Below are positions 32,265 to 43,277 of a DNA stretch of 64,000 nucleotides, piece by piece. The stretch spans positions 73,426,252-73,490,251 of the forward strand of contig CM076193.1 of the NCBI GenBank assembly GCA_038277395.1, in the 5' to 3' direction. The position numbers and the translations under genes are program-made. This DNA is from Dryocosmus kuriphilus (taxonomy: Eukaryota; Arthropoda; Insecta; Hymenoptera; Cynipidae). The notes beneath the pieces were generated by a model. That model saw nothing but the letters and a program-made list of their open reading frames with translations, ran no database searches and was not told the origin of the DNA. Every line of letters begins with the position of its first letter. The first letter of the stretch is position 1.

Positions 32265-33660
32265 TTCTATCTCCTTCTATCTCTAAGATAGAAAGTGATA
32301 AAGATTGTTTATTTCTTTTTATCTCCTATCTATCTCCGCCTATCTCTTTCTATCTCCGTGTCAATCACCTTTCTCTCCTACCTCTTTCAATCCACACTAA
32401 TCTATCTCTTTCTATCTCTCGCCTATTCCTATATCCCTTTCTATCTCCTTGTCAATCACCGTAATCTTTTATGTCTTTCAATCTCCACTTCTCTATCTCT
32501 TGTCTATCTCCGCCTATCTCTTTCTATCTCTGTGTCAATCACCGTTGTCTCCTATTTCTTTCAATCCCCACTTCTCTATTTCTTTCTACCTCTCGCCTAT
32601 TCCTGTCTATCCCTTTCTATCTCCTTGTCAATCACTGTTCTCTTTTATCTCGTTCAATCCCCACTTATATATCTCTTCTCATCTCTTATTTATCTCCGCC
32701 TATCTCTTTCTGTCTCCATACCAATCCACATCCAAACCTATCTCTTTGAATATCCTCTTTTCTATCTCTTTATATCTCTTGTCTATCTCCGCCTATCTCG
32801 TTCTGTCTCCGTGTCAATCACCGTTCTCCTCTATCTCCTTCAATCCCCACTTCTCTATCTTATTCTATCTCTTATCTATCTCCGCCTATCTCTTTCTATC
32901 TCCAATCAATCCACATCCAAACCTATTTCTTTGAATATCCTCTTTTCTATCTTTTTATATCTTTTGTCCATCTTCGCCTATCTCTTGCTATCTCCATATC
33001 AATCCACATCCAAACCTATCTCTTTGCATCTCCTCTTTTCTATCTCTTTATATATCTTGTCTATCTCCGCCTATCTCTTTCTATTTTCGTGTCAATGACC
33101 GTTCTCTCCTATCTCTTTCAATCCCCACTTCTCTATCTCATTATATCTCTTGCCTATCTCCGCCTATCCCTTTCTATCTCCATACCAATCCACATCCAAA
33201 CCTTTCTCTTTGAATATCCTCTTTTCTATCTCTTTATATTTCTTGTCTATCTCCGCCTATCTCTCTCTATCTCTGTGTCAATCACCGTTCTCTCCTATCT
33301 CTTTCAATCCCTACTAATCAATCTCTTTCTATCTCTCGCCTGCTCCTGTCTATCCCTTTCTATCTCCTTGTCAATTCCCGTACTCTTTTGTGTCTTTCGA
33401 TCCCCACTTCTCTATCTCTTTCTATCTCTTGTCTATCTCCGCCTATCACTTTCTATCTCTGTGTCAATCACCGCTCTCTTATACCTCTTTCAATCCTCAC
33501 TTCTCTATCCCTTTCTATCTCTCGCCTATTCCTGTCTATCTCCTTCTATCTCCTCGCCAATCACAATTCGCTCCTATCTCTTTTAACCCCCATTTCTTTA
33601 TTCCTTTCTATCTTTCGCCTATTCTTGTATATCCCTTTCTATCACCTTCTCAATCCAAAT
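32265..33660 (+). repeat. ~93-bp satellite array based on TCTATCTC
   Basis: Monomers combine CTATCTCTTTCTATCTC, a GTGTCAATCACCGTTCTC block and CTTTCAATCCCCACTTCTC. Late in the array they recur every 93 bp; earlier the spacing is irregular. Several frames stay open for 100-267 codons, but only because the repeat lacks stop codons. These are not genes. Confidence 0.85.
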
Positions 33661-34155
33661 TCGGCTTATCTATTTGAGACTATGGTTCTAGAAGAATATT
33701 ATTAGACAAGATATTCGATATTATAAGATATAGATATAAGATATAAAGATATTATATTATATTTAAGATATTGAATGATGATATTATACTTAATATATAA
33801 TTTTGATATAAATTACTACTTTTTTAATATAAGAATATTATTCAGTCATTTATTTATTATTTACGATTTATATATTATTTACTATTTTTTACTTATTTAT
33901 TTATTTGCGTCTGACTGGAGATTCTAGCTAGGCCAAAAGACTGCTCTTCAAGACTAGCTCTAGAGTAGCTCTTCTAGACAGACTAGCGTTTAAATATACA
34001 AAAACTTTTCACTTCTACTTAGCGCCACCGATAATTTTCTACACGGGGATTGACAAAGAGATAGAAAGTGTTAGACATGCATAAGCAAAGAATAAACTTG
34101 GATAGAGATGAGTATCGGATAAATGATATGTATTTTTATCGCAGATTTTCCAATG

Positions 34156-34235
34156 TCCTCCGTTAGCTCAGTCGACTAAGTGTTCGGCAATAAACTCCGT
34201 ACGTGCATGTTTAGGGTTCTTGTCTTCGTACTTGC
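34156..34235 (+). tRNA. tRNA-like sequence (pseudogene or SINE head)
   Basis: TTAGCTCAGTCGACTAAG fits a tRNA D-arm/A-box, and GGGTTCTTGTC about 45 bp further resembles a degraded B-box. A convincing full cloverleaf with acceptor pairing is not visible. It lies inside the satellite-bearing element. A tRNA-derived SINE head or tRNA pseudogene is the likeliest explanation. Confidence 0.3.
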
Positions 34236-34369
34236 GGATTTTTCTGGATTATATATGCATTAGAGATAAGATTAGAATATTATGTGTGAGCAAAGCAATG
34301 TATTTAGAAAATTATTAGATATGTTTAAAATATAAAAATTAATAAGTTTAAAACTCAGGATAGACAAAA

Positions 34370-34735
34370 GGATAAAAGGAGATTCAAATTTTTTGACGAA
34401 AGCTAGATAAAGAGATAGAAAGATGTACAAATTTTATCGTGGAGATAGATTCAAGGATAGAAAGAGATACAAATTTCTAGCTAGGGAGATAGATTTAGGG
34501 ATAGACTAAGAGACAGAAAGAGATAGATATTACCAGAAATAGGGATAGACTGAGGGATAGGAAGAGATAGATATTACCAGATACAGGTATAGACTGAGGG
34601 ATAGGAAGAGATAGGTAATAGGGGATAGAAAGCGATAGCGTTTTGGGGATGCAAAATGGATACTTGGAAGAGATAGAAAACTTCTATCTCTTTCTATCTC
34701 CAAATCTCTATCTCTTTCTATCTCTTTACTTCCAG
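34370..34735 (-). repeat. Purine-rich complement of the TCTATCTC satellite
   Basis: Repeats of AGATAGA and GGGATAGACTGAGGGATAGG occupy the right arm of the element, the strand-inverted counterpart of the left array. Confidence 0.75.
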
Positions 34736-35438
34736 CAGGGATAAGAAATGTTTTGAGTGTATGTAAGTTACGACCTTGTGTATTGTGTATCTAGATTAAG
34801 TCACTTTGGAAGGTCAATGCAATAAAAAAGACGAGAATTCAAGTTGGCTTCGAAACGTTTCGGCTCCTAATCTGAGCCCTCATCACTCGATGCATTGCTA
34901 AAATGATGATAAAACAATTAATACTTAGATGAAATGATATAAACGAGAAAACAAAGTTTGTTTTAAGTACTAAAGGATTTGACATACCTGAGAATTATAA
35001 CAGATATGTAGTTATTTTTCAGAAAGTTTAACGTGAAATATTTTGTATTTGTAGAAATCGATGGTAGTCAATTAAGTTTCATGACAAAGTTTTTTGAAAA
35101 TTTTGAAAAATACGAAGAACATTGTAAGGTTAAGTACAGAGGAAAAAACAAACATCGAGTCGAAACGGATAATGGTGTTCGACTGAATAAGTATATAGAA
35201 GTCTTAGACGGGAAAGCACAAGATAGTGAGAAACTCTACAGTAGGTAAAGTAGTAGACTATGTAATTACAGTTTGGTAAGTGATTTATATTCGACCGGGA
35301 AACAATTGTATTCAAATATAATGTTAAGATTATTTTCAAATTTATTAATGAAAAAGCTTTCAATAGTTTTCCTTCGATAAGTATTATTTTCGACAGATAA
35401 AATTTTGTAATTTTCAAAGTCAAAATTGTGACCAGAAT

Positions 35439-35735
35439 CTAAGAAATGTTCAGAGAGAGAGCAGTATGGCGTAATATGCCTGGATTTTTAATGGTGCGTT
35501 TATGTTTACGAATACGGACATCAATGGAACGCCCCGTTTCACCGATGTAAGATGAGTCACAATGCTTACAATCGAATTTGTATACGACACCGGACAATTT
35601 TCCTTTAGGTAATGGATCTTTAAGATTGTTAAAAAGCTTAGAAAAACAATTGATTAGTTTGGAATTAGTTTTAATATTATAACTATTTAATACGTATTTA
35701 ATTGTTTCAGAGAGGTTTTTGATATGAGAGGACAT
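35439..35735 (-). pseudogene. Penelope-like GIY-YIG endonuclease, copy A
   Basis: The C-terminal domain of the retroelement protein is readable as VYKFDCKHCDSSYIGETGRS followed by DVRIRKHK. These carry the Y and YIG elements and the catalytic Arg region of GIY-YIG nucleases, with a Cys-pair typical of Penelope. A frame break near 35439 separates the last part. The nuclease would nick the target for primed reverse transcription. Confidence 0.85.
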
Positions 35736-35865
35736 ACTGTGAAATCTGCGAAATTTTTCGTATTTTGCGACAAGTAAGAGTCAGAGTTATAGAATCTATT
35801 AGTTTCTTTTTCTAAACAAGAATTAATAAGAGATTGAGAATAACCATTATTGATTAAAGTTTTTA

Positions 35866-36870
35866 AATTATCATCAGAGAAGGTATTAGATTTATGTAAA
35901 ATTTACGGCTAAATTATGCGAGATACAAAAAAAGTAGTAGAGAATAAAATTTTTCACCTTAGAAAAATCTACAAATTTTGTTTTAAGCATTTTTCGGTAA
36001 AATGCACGGTTTTTTTTTAATCGAGAAAACGTTATTAAAAACAGAAAACTATTTTTTTTTGCCAAAATATTCAAGATACAAAAAATGATAATAAGCAAAG
36101 TTTTTCAGCTCAGAAATATCTACAAATTTCGTATAAACTATTTTTTGATAAAAGGCACGGTTTTTGTTTTAATCGAGAAAACGTTCTTAAAGATAAAAAA
36201 TTTCAAATTTCCCGCGAAACTATGCAAAACACGAAAAAAAGATAATGAATAAAGTTGTTCAGCTCAAAAAGAGTTATAAATTTGCTCTCAATCATTTTTT
36301 TAAGCAGACGCGTACTTTTTGAGTTATTCGTGAAATATGTTGTGAAATATAAAGGAAATCACTTTTCAGCAAAACTATGCAAGATATGAGAAAATATTAA
36401 CAATCAGAATTGTTCACCTTGGAGAAAACTACAAAGATTATTTATAAGACTCATCGTTTCACTTATAAGAATCGAAATCCTGCATTGTGAAAATTTGGAA
36501 AACCACAAAAAAACTTTACCAATCTACAATGTGTTTTAAAAAAATTTAATTGTCGAGCGCGAAGTGCGCCCGTCATGATGAGAATGTATTTCTTGAGGTC
36601 GATAGAGCCTTAAGTAAAATAATTTCCTTTGTAGTTTTTAATAAAAAATTCAAATTTAATAATCTGATTAAAAGTAGGTGTTTTGAAATTTTAAGACCTG
36701 CGTAATAAATACCAAGCACGATGCGCAAGGACCAAAACATCCGAACGCAAAGCGTGAGGCTTAAATATATCGGAGCGTGAAGTGCGACGACCACCAGACG
36801 GCGCGCCCTAGCCGCGCTCATGCTTCGCGCGAAGTGCGCGGTGTGAATGTGCCCGCGGAGCAGGCAGATT
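35866..36870 (+). mobile_element. Dispersed modular repeat, copy 2, inserted in Penelope copy A
   Basis: Copy B shows the uninterrupted Penelope sequence, so about 1.0 kb has been inserted here. The first 700 bp match 21505-22355. The remainder (36560-36870) is absent from copy 1. It contains several GCGCGAAG(T/C)GCGC-like motifs (for example GAGCGCGAAGTGCGCCCG near 36554 and CGCGCGAAGTGCGCGG near 36827). There is no coding capacity. Confidence 0.75.
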
Positions 36871-37143
36871 TTTTTGATTAATTTTATATTTTTAGTTCTG
36901 AATTCAATGTTTGAAATGCGAAACATCCTGAAAAATAAGGTGGTAACAATACCTATTTTTTGATTGTGAGGATGTCAAGAATTAAAATTTAGGTATCTAC
37001 CAGACCAGGTGTTCTTTTGAAACCAATCAATTTTAAGAAGATTGTTTTTCCCTAATAATTAATGTGTTCAAGAAACTATAATTTGTGAGTCCATTTGCAC
37101 TTCAATAGTAAATTTTATGCTTGAATTGTAAGAATTAAACAAG

Positions 37144-37956
37144 TCAAGAATAAAATCTATCTAATTTGTAGGAACAGCAGTGATGATATCGACAACATAA
37201 CGGTAAAAAAATGGAATAGTAAAAGGTAAAGAAGATAGACATTCTGATTCTAAATTTTCGATTACTAAGTTGGCAACAGATGGCGACAATGGGGAGCCCA
37301 TAGCTAAACCTGATATCTGTTTGTAAGTACATAACGTTATTGAATTTAAAGTATGTTGAGTTTAAACAAATTTCTACTAAATCAATGAACTTGCCAATCG
37401 GAATGGAAGTGAAATTGTTAATGTCTAACCACTTCAATGCAATGGGATCTAAAACTTTAGGAATAGGAATATTATTAAACATAGAGACTACATCCAAGGA
37501 AGCTAAAACGTAGTCTGATGGAATTTTTTGGAATTTGATTTTTTGAACAAAAGAAATACTATCAATGACATGATGTGTAATTTCTCCAATTATATTGTTC
37601 AGAATTTTTAAAATAAGTTTTAGGAGATTGTAAGTTGGACCATTAATTGTAGATACAATTAATCTGAGTGGGTTATTTTCTTTATGGGTTTTAGGTAATC
37701 CGTAAGCTCGAGGAGTGATAGCATAATAGGATCCTAAATATTTGGCAACAATATGGTTTATAAAGCAATTTGATTCTAAATTTGTAATAAGTTTGTTACA
37801 GTTTTCCTGGATGGTCGCAGTATATTCATATTTAGATAAGGAATATTTTGGATCTTGAAGTAAAGAGTTCATGCTATTAATATATTCAGACTTTGAGATT
37901 GCAACATTGACATTGCCTTTATCCGCATTCACGAAAATTATTTCTGGGTTTTCCAA
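37144..37956 (-). pseudogene. Penelope-like reverse transcriptase, copy A
   Basis: Typical Penelope motifs are NADKGNVNVAISKSEYI, GLPKTHKENNPLRLIV and the palm Asp in LASLDVVSMFNNIPIP. Immediately before the conserved G-S-P-L-S-P block the frame is shifted, so that block and the catalytic box (near 37190) are read in another frame. There the first Asp of the Y-x-DD box is replaced by Val (YVVD). The same frameshift is present in copy B. Inactive. Confidence 0.88.
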
Positions 37957-37998
37957 TTTAATACTTCTAATATGTTGAGAATCAAACGTTCATTCGGT

Positions 37999-39690
37999 CG
38001 AAGAAAGGGGAAGCATACCGCATAACCAAATAGGCTTTCAAAAAGGGATGGGGACAGCAGACAACTTTTATGTGCTTAACTATTTAGTGAACAGGAACTT
38101 AGGTCAGAAGAAAGAAAAACTGGTCGCACTTTTAGCAGATTTGAAAGCGGCGTTTGACTCGGTCAACAGAAGGTTGCTATGGAAGGCCTTAAAAGAGAGA
38201 GGAATAGAAGGAAGTCTAGTAGAAAGGATAAAGAGATATTTATAGAAACTAAGATCAAGGTAGAAGAAATTGGCAAAGAAAGGAAAAGGGAGAACGAAGC
38301 TGGAAAATGGCAAGCTATATTCGCTACCATACGCGGACGATATAGTATTAATGCAGATGATGAAAGAGGAATGAGTTTAATGATGGAAATGTTTGAAGAA
38401 TATGTGAGAGAGAAATACTTAATGGTGAATATGAAGAAAACTAAGATGATGTGTTTTAGAAAAACAAGGTGTAGAATAGAGAATGAATGGAAGATGTATG
38501 GCAATGTAGTAGAATTGGTAGAAGAATTTTGTTACCTTGGATACTGGTTCGAAATAAGAGGAAGGAATAAGCTGCAGGTAAGAAAGAGATTGGAGTGTGG
38601 AAGTATGGTAATGGGCCAAGTGTGGGGCATAGGGAAGAGAAGATTCAAGGATGATTGGAGAATGAGAGTATGGATGTTTGATGTCTTAGTGTGGTCAGTG
38701 GTGAGTTATGGAATAGAAGTTTGGGGATGGAAGGAATATAAGAGAGTTGAAAGCATGCATGAAAGATTTTTTAAATGGGTCTTGGAGGTGGGATGGAGCT
38801 GCCCAGGTTATATGTGGAGGGAAGATATAGGCCGAGAAAAAATGGTCGTAAGGCTGCTAAAAAGGGCTTGGAATTTTAAAGAAAAACTAAGGAGGGGAAA
38901 AGGAAATAAGATCGCACAAGCGTGTTCAATGGAGATAGAAGACAAAGAAAGAAAGGAGAACATGGGTAGGTCAAAATGGGAAGACGAAGGGTATGCAAAG
39001 AGGAGAGAATGGAGTATGAACGGGGAGAATAGAGATTGGCAGGGAATAGAGAACCATATGTTGGCGAAACAAGGGGAGGAAAGATGGGCAAAAATAGTGA
39101 AATCAAGGTACAATAGTTGGTACAAGATAGTAAAGTGGGAAGGAGAGCCAGAATATTTGAAGAAATTAAAGAAGGAGAGTAAATGGAACAGAATGATGAG
39201 ATTTAAAATGGGAGAGGGAGTAAGAGAGAGAGTAGGTACTGGATGAACGAGGAGGAGAATCGGTGTAGAATATGTGGGTATGAGCAAGAATCGTGGGTGC
39301 ATGTGTTGGAAAGGTGTACAGGTGATGAAGAGGAAGGGAAAAGTGTGGAAGAGAGAGAGAGAGAGTGAAGGAGATTCTGAATAGGAACGGACAGGGGGAG
39401 GGATGGATGAAGAAGTTGGAAAAGTTTAGAGAAAGAAAAGGTTTCATGATGTAAGTAAAAGTATAAAGTAGAGTCGAGAAAGAAAATATCAATTATAGAT
39501 TGGTAAAGGCAAGAGGAAACGAAAGTCCTGGTCTCCATCGCAAGCGTAGAAATATAAGAGTAGAGAATAAGATAGCGTGTATATACTAGCGATAAGATAG
39601 AGATAAGGTATGATATAAGGAATTGGATGTATAGATATTTGTAATGGTTTTGTGAAGACTCTTAAACCCATAAAAGGGAGAGAGTATAAA
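37999..39690 (+). pseudogene. 5'-truncated LINE: reverse transcriptase remnant
   Basis: The fragment starts inside the RT domain (GFQKGMGTADNFYVLNYL) and has motif A in LLADLKAAFDSVNRRLLW (near 38128). The segment that should hold motif B (G-x-x-Q-G-x-x-x-S-P) is deleted. The YADD box is present near 38320 but lies in a different frame from the following open stretch, with a one-base shift around 38350. The C-terminal part (38360-39246) is open and rich in Lys, Glu, Arg and Trp. The coding strand is unusually purine-rich. The same family is represented at 60800-64000. No poly(A) or duplication was fixed at the 3' end. Confidence 0.85.
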
Positions 39691-40145
39691 TAAACATTGA
39701 TTAGCAATTTTATTCCACATTTCATTCTTAACATATTTTTCGGACTTGAAAATTTAAAGTTTGAAAAGTTGTTCAAATCAAAAAAACTTATGTCCATCAG
39801 AAAACTTGAAAGATTACGCTTAAAGAAAATTCAAAATAATACTATCTCAAAAAAAAAAAAAAATGGTTCAAAAACCTCACTACTACTCAGATTCCAGAGG
39901 AGGTTATTAATCTCATTTCTTTGGGTCCAAAGTTTTCTTCTAATTGCTCTAATTTGAAAGATTTCAATGTTTAAGATTTTATCTCATCCATCGAATTTGG
40001 TATCAACAAATTAGAATTGAATGATAAACAAATCATTCGTAATCACTGTTCCCATGCTATTTTTAATTATGTCTCGCAGATAAAACATAATAATAAGCTA
40101 CGATTCGAATGAACGTTTGATTCTCAACATATTAGTAGTATTAAA

Positions 40146-40944
40146 TTGGAAAACCCAGATATAATGTTCGTAAATGCGGATAAAGGCAACGTCACTGTTG
40201 CAATTTCAAAGTCTGAGTATATTAATAACGTGAACTCCTTACTTCAAGATCCCAACTTGTATTCCATATCTAAATTTGAATATACTGCGACCATCCAGGA
40301 GAACTGTAACGAACATATTACAAATTTAGACTCGAATGGCTTTATAAACCATATTGTTGCCAAATCTTTAAGATCCTATTCTGCTATCACTCTTCGAGCT
40401 TACGGATTACCTAGAATCTATAAAGAAAATAACCCACTCAGATTAATTGTATACACAATTAATGGTCCAACTTATAATCTCTCAAAATTTATTTTAAAAA
40501 TTCTGAACAACATAATTGAAAAAACCACACATCATATCGTTGATAGTATTTCTTATGTTCAAAAAATCAAGCTTCAGAAAATTCCATCAGACTACATTTT
40601 AGTTTCCTTGGATGTGGTCTCTATGTTTAATAATATTCCTATTCCTGAAGTTTTAGATTGCATTGCATTGAAGTGGTTGGACATTAGCAATTTCACTTCA
40701 ATTCCGATGGGCAAGTTCATTGATTTAGTAAAAATTTGTTTAAACTCAACATACTTTAAATTCAATAACGTTATGTACTTACAAACGAATATCAGGTTTA
40801 GCTATGGGTTCCCCATTGTCGCCATCTGTTGCTAACTTAGTAATCGAAAATTTAGAATCAGAATGTCTATCTTCTTTACCTTTTACTATTCTATTTTTGC
40901 ACCGTTATGTTGACGATATCATCACTGCTGTTCCTAAAAATTAG
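40146..40944 (+). pseudogene. Penelope-like reverse transcriptase, copy B
   Basis: Motifs match copy A: FVNADKGNVTVAISKSEY, GLPRIYKENNPLRLIV, and the palm Asp in LVSLDVVSMFNNIP. The open frame ends at TAA 40833-40835. The conserved G-S-P-L-S-P block (40801-40824) and an intact YVDD box (40906-40917) lie in the next frame, which runs to TAG at 40942-40944. In-frame stops also interrupt the N-terminal part near 39973 and 40110. Inactive as it stands. Confidence 0.88.
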
Positions 40945-41154
40945 ATAGATTTTATTCTTGACTTGTTTAATTCTTACAATTCAAGCATGAAATTTGCAAC
41001 GCTGCTATTTCCCTCCGGTTTAAACTTTCCCCCTCCGGATGCTTCAGTCTAGCCAGGGTTAGGATGCGGGGGTAGGGTTAGCAATGATAACAACGGTGTA
41101 ATAAGGTGAAACTAAAGAGTACGTGTATTTCTTCTATTCTTTACAACGCTAATG

Positions 41155-41285
41155 GTGTGTACGTGTGTATGTCTAATGTGAGTGTGTGTGAGTGTGGGTG
41201 CGTTTGCCGGTTACATGTGTGTCTGCGTGTGTGCGTATGTGTGGCTCTATATAAATTCTAAGTGGGTATGTGTGTGTGTTGTACT
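41155..41285 (+). repeat. TG-rich simple repeat
   Basis: Irregular GTGTGTGTG, ATGTGTGTC and GTGAGTGTGGGTG runs. Confidence 0.75.
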
Positions 41286-41364
41286 ACGCTTGCCCTCCGG
41301 TGACACTGGTGGCCTCTAGCTTGATGCGGTCCGTTAGTTCTGTAACATGTGAACAAAAAAAGGA

Positions 41365-41525
41365 AACGGTAGAGCGGTATCTCCTATGATAATTCGTGTG
41401 AACAAAGCGGGGTTCGATAGAGCGGTATCTCTTTCGGTGATTCCCGTGGACAAAACAGGGTTCGGTAGAGCGGTATCTCGGTGATTCACGTGAATATAGC
41501 GGTATCGGTAGAGCGGTATCTCTTA
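41365..41525 (+). repeat. ~45-bp tandem repeat, four copies
   Basis: The phrase CGGTAGAGCGGTATCTC recurs near 41366, 41412, 41463 and 41506, with GTGATTC(C/A)CGTG-type linkers between. Confidence 0.8.
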
Positions 41526-41659
41526 CGATGTCTCGTGCTGGACCCTGGGGCTCCCCCCTACGGTGTGGTACAGGTGATTGGGGGACGGTCCCCCGGGGTC
41601 ACGAGGGATACAATGCGGTTGCGAGCCAGTCGGATTTTCAGGTCTTCGGTCGGTAAGGG

Positions 41660-42170
41660 TCGGCGGGGTTTCGCCGGACAGAAGGGTGGCTAAAGGGACC
41701 TAGTCCACGGCTTCTGTATCGCGTGAGTGGACCACGGGTGTGCCCGTCCATCCACGCATGCGTCGGTTCCCCCAGGTGAGGATCGGGGTCACCGGACAGA
41801 AGGGTGGCTAGGGGGGAACTAGTCCACGGCTTCTGTATCGCATGAGTGGACCACGGGTGTGCCCGTCCATCCACGCATGCGTCGGTTCCCCCAGGTGAGG
41901 ATCGGAGTCGCCGGACAGAAGGGTGGCTAGGGGGAACTAGTCCACGGCTTCTGTATCGCATGAGTGGACCACGGGTGTACCCGTCCATCCACGCATGCGT
42001 CGGTTCCCCCAGGTGAGGATCGGGGTCACCGGACAGAAGGGTGGCCAGCGGGACCTGGACCACGGCTTTCGTGTCGTATGAGCGGACCATGGGTGTTCCC
42101 GTCCATCCGCAAATACGTCGGGTTCCCCAGGTAGGAATCGGTCGGTCGTCGGTGTCGTCGTCGTCGTAGT
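41660..42170 (+). repeat. 118-bp minisatellite, about four copies
   Basis: The units contain CCGGACAGAAGGGTGGC, TAGTCCACGGCTTCTGTATC, GTCCATCCACGCATGCGTCG and CCCCCAGGTGAGGATCGG. The period is 118-119 bp. Identity is very high between the inner copies, so the array is young. Reading on the minus strand is open for 236 codons (41638-42348) across three phases of the repeat, but no known protein is recognised. Confidence 0.88.
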
Positions 42171-42459
42171 AGTCGTAGTCCGGTAGCTCTGCCATGGGTG
42201 TGCCCGTCCACAGAGGAACCTTGCACCGGCTGCTAGGTGAGACCAGTCGATTTAGCTCGGCTGGAGGCGCCGAGCAAAGTGTCTCGAGTCGTGCTTCGTT
42301 TGTCCTTATAACGACGCAAGTTTCGGTACGCGTCGGCGCACTGGTCACTCCCCGGAGTAGGGAGGCTTGTCACGTGCGTGCAGGGACGTACATCCTGTGT
42401 GGTCTTGGGTTCGAGAATTGTGGACGTTGGGTTGTGACGTAACGCCTCGTTACAAATTT

Positions 42460-43277
42460 ACTATTGAAGTGGAAACAGACTTAAAAATTAATTTTTTGGA
42501 CACATTAATTATCAGAAAAAACAATCTTCTTAAAATTGATTGGTTTCAAAAAACACCTGGTCTGGTAAATACATCAATTTTAATTCTTCACATCCTCACG
42601 ATCAAAAAATAGGTATTATTACCACCTTATTTTGCAGGATGTTTCGCATTTCAGACACTGAATTCAGAACTAAAAATATAAAATTAATCAAAAACACTTT
42701 AATCAATAATGCTTATTCTCAATCTCTTATTAATTTTTGTTTAAAAAAAGAAACTAATAGATTCTATAACTCTGACTTTCACTTGTCTCAAAATACGAAA
42801 AATTTCACAGATTTCACAGTATTTCCTTATATCAAAAATCTCTCGGAAACAATTCAATACGTATTAAATAGTTATAATATTAGTACTATTTTCAAACCGA
42901 TCAATTATTTTTCTATGCTGTTTAGCAATCTTAAAGATCCATTACCTAAAGGAAAATTATCCGGTGCCCTATACAAATTCGATTGTAAGGATTGTGCCTC
43001 ATCTTACATCGGTGAAACGGGCCGTTCCAGTGATGTCCGTATTCGTGAACATAAACACTCTATTAAAAATCCAGGCATTTCATGCCATAGTGCTCTCTCT
43101 GAACATTTCTTCGATTCTGGTCACAATTTTGACTTTGAAAATTACAAAATTGTCTTAACATTAGATTTGAACACAATTTTTTTCCGCTCGAATATAAGTC
43201 GCTTACCAAACTGTAATTACATAGTTTCTACTTTACCTACTGTAGAGTTTCTCACTATCTTGTGCTTTACAGTCTAA
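42460..43277 (+). pseudogene. Penelope-like connector and GIY-YIG endonuclease, copy B
   Basis: After the insert, the coding sequence resumes with the RT thumb/connector region (VETDLKINFLDTLIIRK). It changes frame near 42570 and then reads through the GIY-YIG domain: LYKFDCKDCASSYIGETGRS, DVRIREHKHSI, and SEHFFDSGHNFDF. The C-terminal residues to TAA near 43277 match copy A. The domain would nick target DNA. This segment is open, but it is disconnected from its RT. Confidence 0.87.

Larger units (their letters stand above)
32225..34745. mobile_element. Inverted-repeat element carrying a TCTATCTC satellite, copy 1
   Basis: The ends TTATCCCTGCTGGAAGTAAA (32225) and its reverse complement (to 34745) form terminal inverted repeats of about 21 bp. 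The left part (32265-33660) is a pyrimidine-rich array. It has ~93-bp monomers, with phase marks GTCAATC near 33277, 33370, 33463 and 33556. The right part (34370-34735) is the purine-rich complement (GATAGAAAGAGATAG), so the two halves can pair. The middle is AT-rich and includes a tRNA-like stretch. A second copy of the left end and array begins at 54131. There is no transposase. Confidence 0.7.
34785..37998 (-). mobile_element. Penelope-like retroelement, copy A
   Basis: Read on the minus strand, a reverse transcriptase (37956 downward) is followed by a GIY-YIG endonuclease (35735-35439) and a 3' region that matches the end of copy B at about 43690. The copy is interrupted by a dispersed repeat at 35866-36870 and ends abruptly at 37998 against a LINE fragment. 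Its N-terminal coding part is therefore missing. Confidence 0.88.
40996..42453. mobile_element. GC-rich insert of unknown class with 6-bp duplication
   Basis: The insert interrupts Penelope copy B and is flanked by AAATTT on both sides (40990-40995 and 42454-42459). Copy A shows the empty site. It is 1,458 bp, starts GCAACGCTGC and ends GTAACGCCTCGTTAC, where GTAACG/CGTTAC form a tight 6-bp hairpin. The interior has TG-rich microsatellites, a ~45-bp repeat and a 118-bp minisatellite. No recognisable protein motif is seen. A solo LTR or a non-autonomous DNA element are both possible. Confidence 0.7.

Noticed and set aside
32295..33705. Long open frames (up to 267 codons, hydrophobic, Leu/Ser/Tyr-rich) that look like membrane proteins
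   Set aside because: They are translations of the TCTATCTC satellite, open in several frames at once because the repeat contains few stop-forming words.
38808..39538. Minus-strand frames of 100-164 codons
   Set aside because: Antisense of the purine-rich LINE reverse transcriptase fragment.
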